Of a DNA stretch of 41,968 nt, positions 39,237 to 41,968 are shown in pieces (the first letter of the stretch is position 1; every line of letters starts with the position of its first letter). Source of the DNA: Desulforhopalus sp. GTDB lineage: Bacteria; Desulfobacterota; Desulfobulbia; Desulfobulbales; Desulfocapsaceae. Made by a program: the position numbers and the translations under genes. The stretch spans positions 1 through 41,968 of the forward strand of contig JANJUM010000132.1 in NCBI GenBank assembly GCA_024710585.1. The letters are read 5' to 3'. Below the pieces are notes generated by a model that was not told where the DNA came from, did not search any database, and was given only the letters and a program-made list of their open reading frames with translations.

Positions 39237-40487
39237 ATGAAAGATGTGGTCATCGTTTCCGCCTGCCGCACCGCCATCGGCGCCTTCGGCGGCACCCTGC
39301 GCGATATGAACGGCGCGGCGCTCGCCGCCGTCACCATGAAAGAGGCTGTACGTCGCGCCGGCATCGACCCGGTGCTGCTCGACGACATCCGCTACGGCTG
39401 CTGCATGGAGTCGGCCGACACCCTCAACGTCACCCGCGTGGCGGCGCTCATGGCCGGCTTGCCGGAGACGGTGCCGGCGGTGACCATCAACCGCGTCTGC
39501 ATCTCCGGCATGGAGGCGGTCCTCTCCGGCATGGCGATGATCCAGGCCGGCATGGCCGAGGTCATCCTCGCCGGCGGCACCGAGCACATGTCGAGCGTGC
39601 CCTATTCGGTGCCCGGCGCCCGCTGGGGCTGCCGCCTGCAGGACCAGGTCTTCGTCGACAATATGATCCACGCCCTGCACTGCGGCTCGCACCTCATCCC
39701 CCACCCCGAAGAAGGGCCGGTGGACGCCAGCCAACCGCCCCTGTCGATGTTCGTCGGCAAGCCCTATATCATGGGCCACACCGCCGAGTTCGTCGCCCAG
39801 CACCTCGGCATCAGCCGCGAAGAGATGGACGAGGTCGCCCTGCGCAGCCACAACCAGGCGGAGCGGGCCAGCGACGATGGCTCCTTCGCCGAGGAGATCG
39901 TCGCCGTCGAGGTGCCTCAGCGCAAGAAGGCGCCGCTGTCCTTCGCCCGCGACGAGCACTTCCGCCCCGGCATGACCCTCGATATGCTGCGCCAGCTGCC
40001 ACCGGCCTTCGTGCCCAAGATCGGCAAGGTCACCGCCGGCAACTCGAGCGGCATCAACGACGGCTCCAGCGCCATGGTCATCATGTCCGCCGACAAGGCG
40101 CGGGAACTCGGGGTCACGCCGCTGGCGCGCATCAAGGCGGTGGGCCGCGGCGCCTGCCACCCCTCGGTAATGGGCCTCAGCCCGGTGCCGGCAGTGCGCC
40201 ACCTCCTTGCCGACTCGGGCCTGGCCATCGGCGATTTCGACCTCGTCGAGGTCAACGAGGCCTTCGCCGCCCAGTACCTCGGCTGCGAGAAGGAGCTCGG
40301 ACTCAACCGCGACGTCACCAACGTCAACGGCTCCGGCATCGGCCTCGGCCACCCGGTGGGCTCCACCGGCTCGCGCATCATGGTCACCCTGCTGCACGCC
40401 ATGAAGCATAGGGGCAAGAGCCTCGGCCTCGCCACCCTGTGCGGCGGCGGTGGGGTTTCCATGGCCTGCGCCCTGGAAATGCTGTAA
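39237..40487 (+). CDS. Thiolase (acetyl-CoA acetyltransferase-like)
   Basis: 416 residues, slightly longer than the usual about 390-395. The acylated Cys is C88 in NRVCISG (canonical NRVCGSG). The C-terminal active-site pair is H372 in GLGHPVG and C402 in TLCGGGG. NVNGSGIGLGHPVGSTGSR is a divergent version of NVNGGAIALGHPxGxSGAR, so the substrate may differ from plain acetoacetyl-CoA. It condenses or cleaves 3-ketoacyl-CoA in the cytosol. The ATG at 39237 has GAGG 7 nt upstream. No other beta-oxidation or butyrate gene is adjacent; the next gene is a molybdopterin oxidoreductase 246 bp downstream in the same direction, which does not obviously share a pathway. Confidence 0.9.
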   Translation: MKDVVIVSACRTAIGAFGGTLRDMNGAALAAVTMKEAVRRAGIDPVLLDDIRYGCCMESADTLNVTRVAALMAGLPETVPAVTINRVCISGMEAVLSGMAMIQAGMAEVILAGGTEHMSSVPYSVPGARWGCRLQDQVFVDNMIHALHCGSHLIPHPEEGPVDASQPPLSMFVGKPYIMGHTAEFVAQHLGISREEMDEVALRSHNQAERASDDGSFAEEIVAVEVPQRKKAPLSFARDEHFRPGMTLDMLRQLPPAFVPKIGKVTAGNSSGINDGSSAMVIMSADKARELGVTPLARIKAVGRGACHPSVMGLSPVPAVRHLLADSGLAIGDFDLVEVNEAFAAQYLGCEKELGLNRDVTNVNGSGIGLGHPVGSTGSRIMVTLLHAMKHRGKSLGLATLCGGGGVSMACALEML

Positions 40488-40559
40488 ACGGCCGCGCACC
40501 ACCATGAAAGGAGCCGCAGGAGGCGCCTGACCGAGGCTCGTCCGCTGCCGACGGTAACG

Positions 40560-40590
40560 GGCGACGGCGTGGGCAGTGTCGCCGCCTGCC
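40560..40590 (+). other. Overlapping inverted repeats upstream of the molybdopterin gene
   Basis: GGCGAC (40560-40565) pairs with GTCGCC (40578-40583), while GGCAG (40572-40576) pairs with CTGCC (40586-40590). The two stems are mutually exclusive. They lie 73 bp after the thiolase stop and 144 bp before the next ATG. I could not match the region to the Moco riboswitch consensus. No T-tract follows. Confidence 0.2.
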
Positions 40591-40733
40591 ACAATGTTTT
40601 CCCGCACCAGCGGGTGATAGCCTCGGTCATGCCGCTATCGCCCGCGTTTTGGTCGCTTCCACCTCTTGGCAGGCCGGCCGGCTCGGGCCATCCTGCCCTC
40701 AACCCCCCGGGGGAAGACCCCGAAGGAGCGGTC

Positions 40734-41968
40734 ATGCAGCAATCGACCTGGCACAAGAGCGGATGCGTGCTCTGCGCGCAGAACTGCGGCCTCGAGGTGG
40801 AGGTCGCCGACAATCGCCTGATCCGCGTCCGCCCGGACAAGGACAACCCGCGCAGCAGCGGTTACGCCTGCCGCAAGGGCATGAGCGTCGCCCACTACCA
40901 GCACCATGGCGAGCGGCTGACCACCCCCCTCAAGAAGACCGCCGCCGGTTTCGTGCCGATCAGCTGGGAACAGGCCTGCACGGAGATCGGCGAGCGCCTG
41001 CAAGGCGTCGTCGCCAGCCACGGCCCGCGCAGCTTCGCCTATATGGGCGGCGGCGGCCAGGGCTGCCACTTCGAGGCGGCCTTCGGCCTCTCCCTGTTGC
41101 GCGGCCTGGGCTCGCACTACCATTACAACGCCCTGGCCCAGGAACTGACTGGCTATTTCTGGGTCTGCGGCAGGATGCTGGGGCGGCAGAACCGCTTCCC
41201 CATCGCCGACGAGCAGGGTGCCGAGATGATCCTCGCCGTCGGCTGGAACGGCATGGTCAGCCACCAGATGGCGCGCGCCCCCCTGGTGCTGAAGGAGTTC
41301 GCCGCCAACCCCGCCAAAAAGCTGGTGGTGGTCGACCCCCGCCGCTCGGAAACGGCGGCCATCGCCAACCTCCATCTTGCGGTGCGCCCGGGTTGCGACG
41401 CCCTGCTGTGGCGTGCCGTCATCGCCCTGCTGCTGGCGAGGGGCCTCGTCGACGAGGAACGGGTGCGGAGGTCCTGCACCGGCTTCGACAAAATCAGGCC
41501 GTGGTTCACCGGGATCGATATCGATGCCGCCCTGACCCTCTGCCAGCTGCAGCGCCCGGCGGTCGACACCCTGGTGGAGGACCTGGCGACGCGCCGCTGG
41601 TGCCTGCACTTCGACCTCGGCATCCACATGAACCGCCACTCCACCCTCAGCGCCTATCTGCTCATGCTGCTTGCCGCCCTCTGCGGGCGCATCGGCGTCC
41701 CCGGCGGACAGGTCGTCCCCGGTGCGCTGATGCCCCTCGGCTCGCACAGCGACGAACGCAAGGCCGAGACCTGGCGCACGGTGGCCAGCGACTTCTTTCC
41801 CATCTGCGGCGTCTTTCCCCCCAACGTCATGCCCGAGGAGATCGAGAGCGACAGCCCGGAGCGGCTGCGCGCCGTGCTCTGCTCCTCCGCCAACCCGCTG
41901 CGCAGCTATGCCGACAGCGGCGCCTACGAGAGGGCCTTCGCCAAGCTCGACCTGCTGGTGGTCATCGA
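40734..41968 (+). CDS. Molybdopterin-dependent oxidoreductase (DMSO reductase family), 3' end cut by window
   Basis: At least 411 residues; the gene runs off the window. The N-terminus has the [4Fe-4S] motif C11-x2-C14-x3-C18 (CVLCAQNCG) with the fourth ligand C46 in YACRKG, as in the Mo/W-bis-MGD family (COG0243). Typical segments follow: PLKKTAAGFVPISWEQA, SFAYMGGGGQGCHFE, MILAVGWNG, KKLVVVDPRRSETA and HLAVRPGCDALL (MGD binding). There is no Tat leader at the start, so a cytosolic enzyme is likely. The catalytic ligand to Mo is not obvious from this part, and specificity (formate, thiosulfate or other) cannot be assigned. The ATG at 40734 has AAGGAG 6 nt upstream. Confidence 0.9.
   Translation, partial: MQQSTWHKSGCVLCAQNCGLEVEVADNRLIRVRPDKDNPRSSGYACRKGMSVAHYQHHGERLTTPLKKTAAGFVPISWEQACTEIGERLQGVVASHGPRSFAYMGGGGQGCHFEAAFGLSLLRGLGSHYHYNALAQELTGYFWVCGRMLGRQNRFPIADEQGAEMILAVGWNGMVSHQMARAPLVLKEFAANPAKKLVVVDPRRSETAAIANLHLAVRPGCDALLWRAVIALLLARGLVDEERVRRSCTGFDKIRPWFTGIDIDAALTLCQLQRPAVDTLVEDLATRRWCLHFDLGIHMNRHSTLSAYLLMLLAALCGRIGVPGGQVVPGALMPLGSHSDERKAETWRTVASDFFPICGVFPPNVMPEEIESDSPERLRAVLCSSANPLRSYADSGAYERAFAKLDLLVVI

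Noticed and set aside
40488-40733. Possible Moco riboswitch before the molybdopterin oxidoreductase
   Set aside because: Hairpins exist, but I could not match the conserved Moco motif features by eye; a covariance-model search would decide.
1-41968. tRNA, rRNA, CRISPR array, insertion sequence or prophage
   Set aside because: No tRNA-like TPsiC arms, rRNA segments, regularly spaced repeats, transposase or phage genes were seen.

Overview
The window is a GC-rich, densely packed bacterial chromosome segment. It has no rRNA, tRNA, insertion sequence, prophage or CRISPR array that I can recognise. A PEP-CTERM protein, a cytosolic [NiFe] hydrogenase, an anaerobic sulfatase-maturase-like radical SAM enzyme, a molybdopterin oxidoreductase and many PAS/hybrid kinases and cyclic-di-GMP proteins together suggest an anaerobic or facultative Desulfobacterota (Deltaproteobacteria), probably near Desulfuromonadales. 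That placement is inference from gene content, not from a marker gene.

Layout. 1-2.4 kb (minus): PEP-CTERM protein, a lone receiver and a PAS-LuxR regulator. 2.6-3.0 kb (plus): a two-gene microprotein cassette. 3.9-8.5 kb: spermidine-synthase-like methyltransferase, SrkA-type kinase, a split RluA-type pseudouridine synthase pair and a TPR-methyltransferase. 8.65-15.4 kb (minus): one operon running from hydrogenase small subunit through large subunit, maturation protease and soluble hybrid histidine kinase to a GGDEF response regulator. 15.6-17.4 kb (plus): a radical SAM/SPASM enzyme and a second copy of the microprotein cassette. 17.4-21.8 kb: YghX-like hydrolase, NlpC/P60 protein with a barrel-like C-terminus, and a P-loop kinase/APH-like pair that is usually fused. 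22.0-28.8 kb (plus): EAL-GGDEF protein, chemoreceptor, WYL regulator, VOC protein and aminotransferase. 28.9-39.0 kb (minus): a solute-binding protein plus hybrid kinase pair, MFS transporter, SDR-DUF2867 protein, an Ala-rich exported protein and an RluC/D-type pseudouridine synthase. 39.2-42.0 kb (plus): thiolase and a molybdopterin oxidoreductase cut by the window edge.

How the parts fit. The hydrogenase operon is the clearest system. Overlapping genes tie a cytosolic hydrogenase and its own protease to a phosphorelay kinase and a diguanylate cyclase, which predicts that H2 controls cyclic-di-GMP. An EAL-GGDEF protein and a chemoreceptor lie 6-8 kb away. The most unfamiliar element is the microprotein cassette: a 60-residue one-helix membrane protein followed by a 55-58-residue W..WELY protein. 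It occurs twice, 14 kb apart, and I do not recognise either family.

Several genes end in strong GC hairpins without a T-tract at or just after the stop codon. Candidate promoters resemble TTGACN-17/18-TANNNT.
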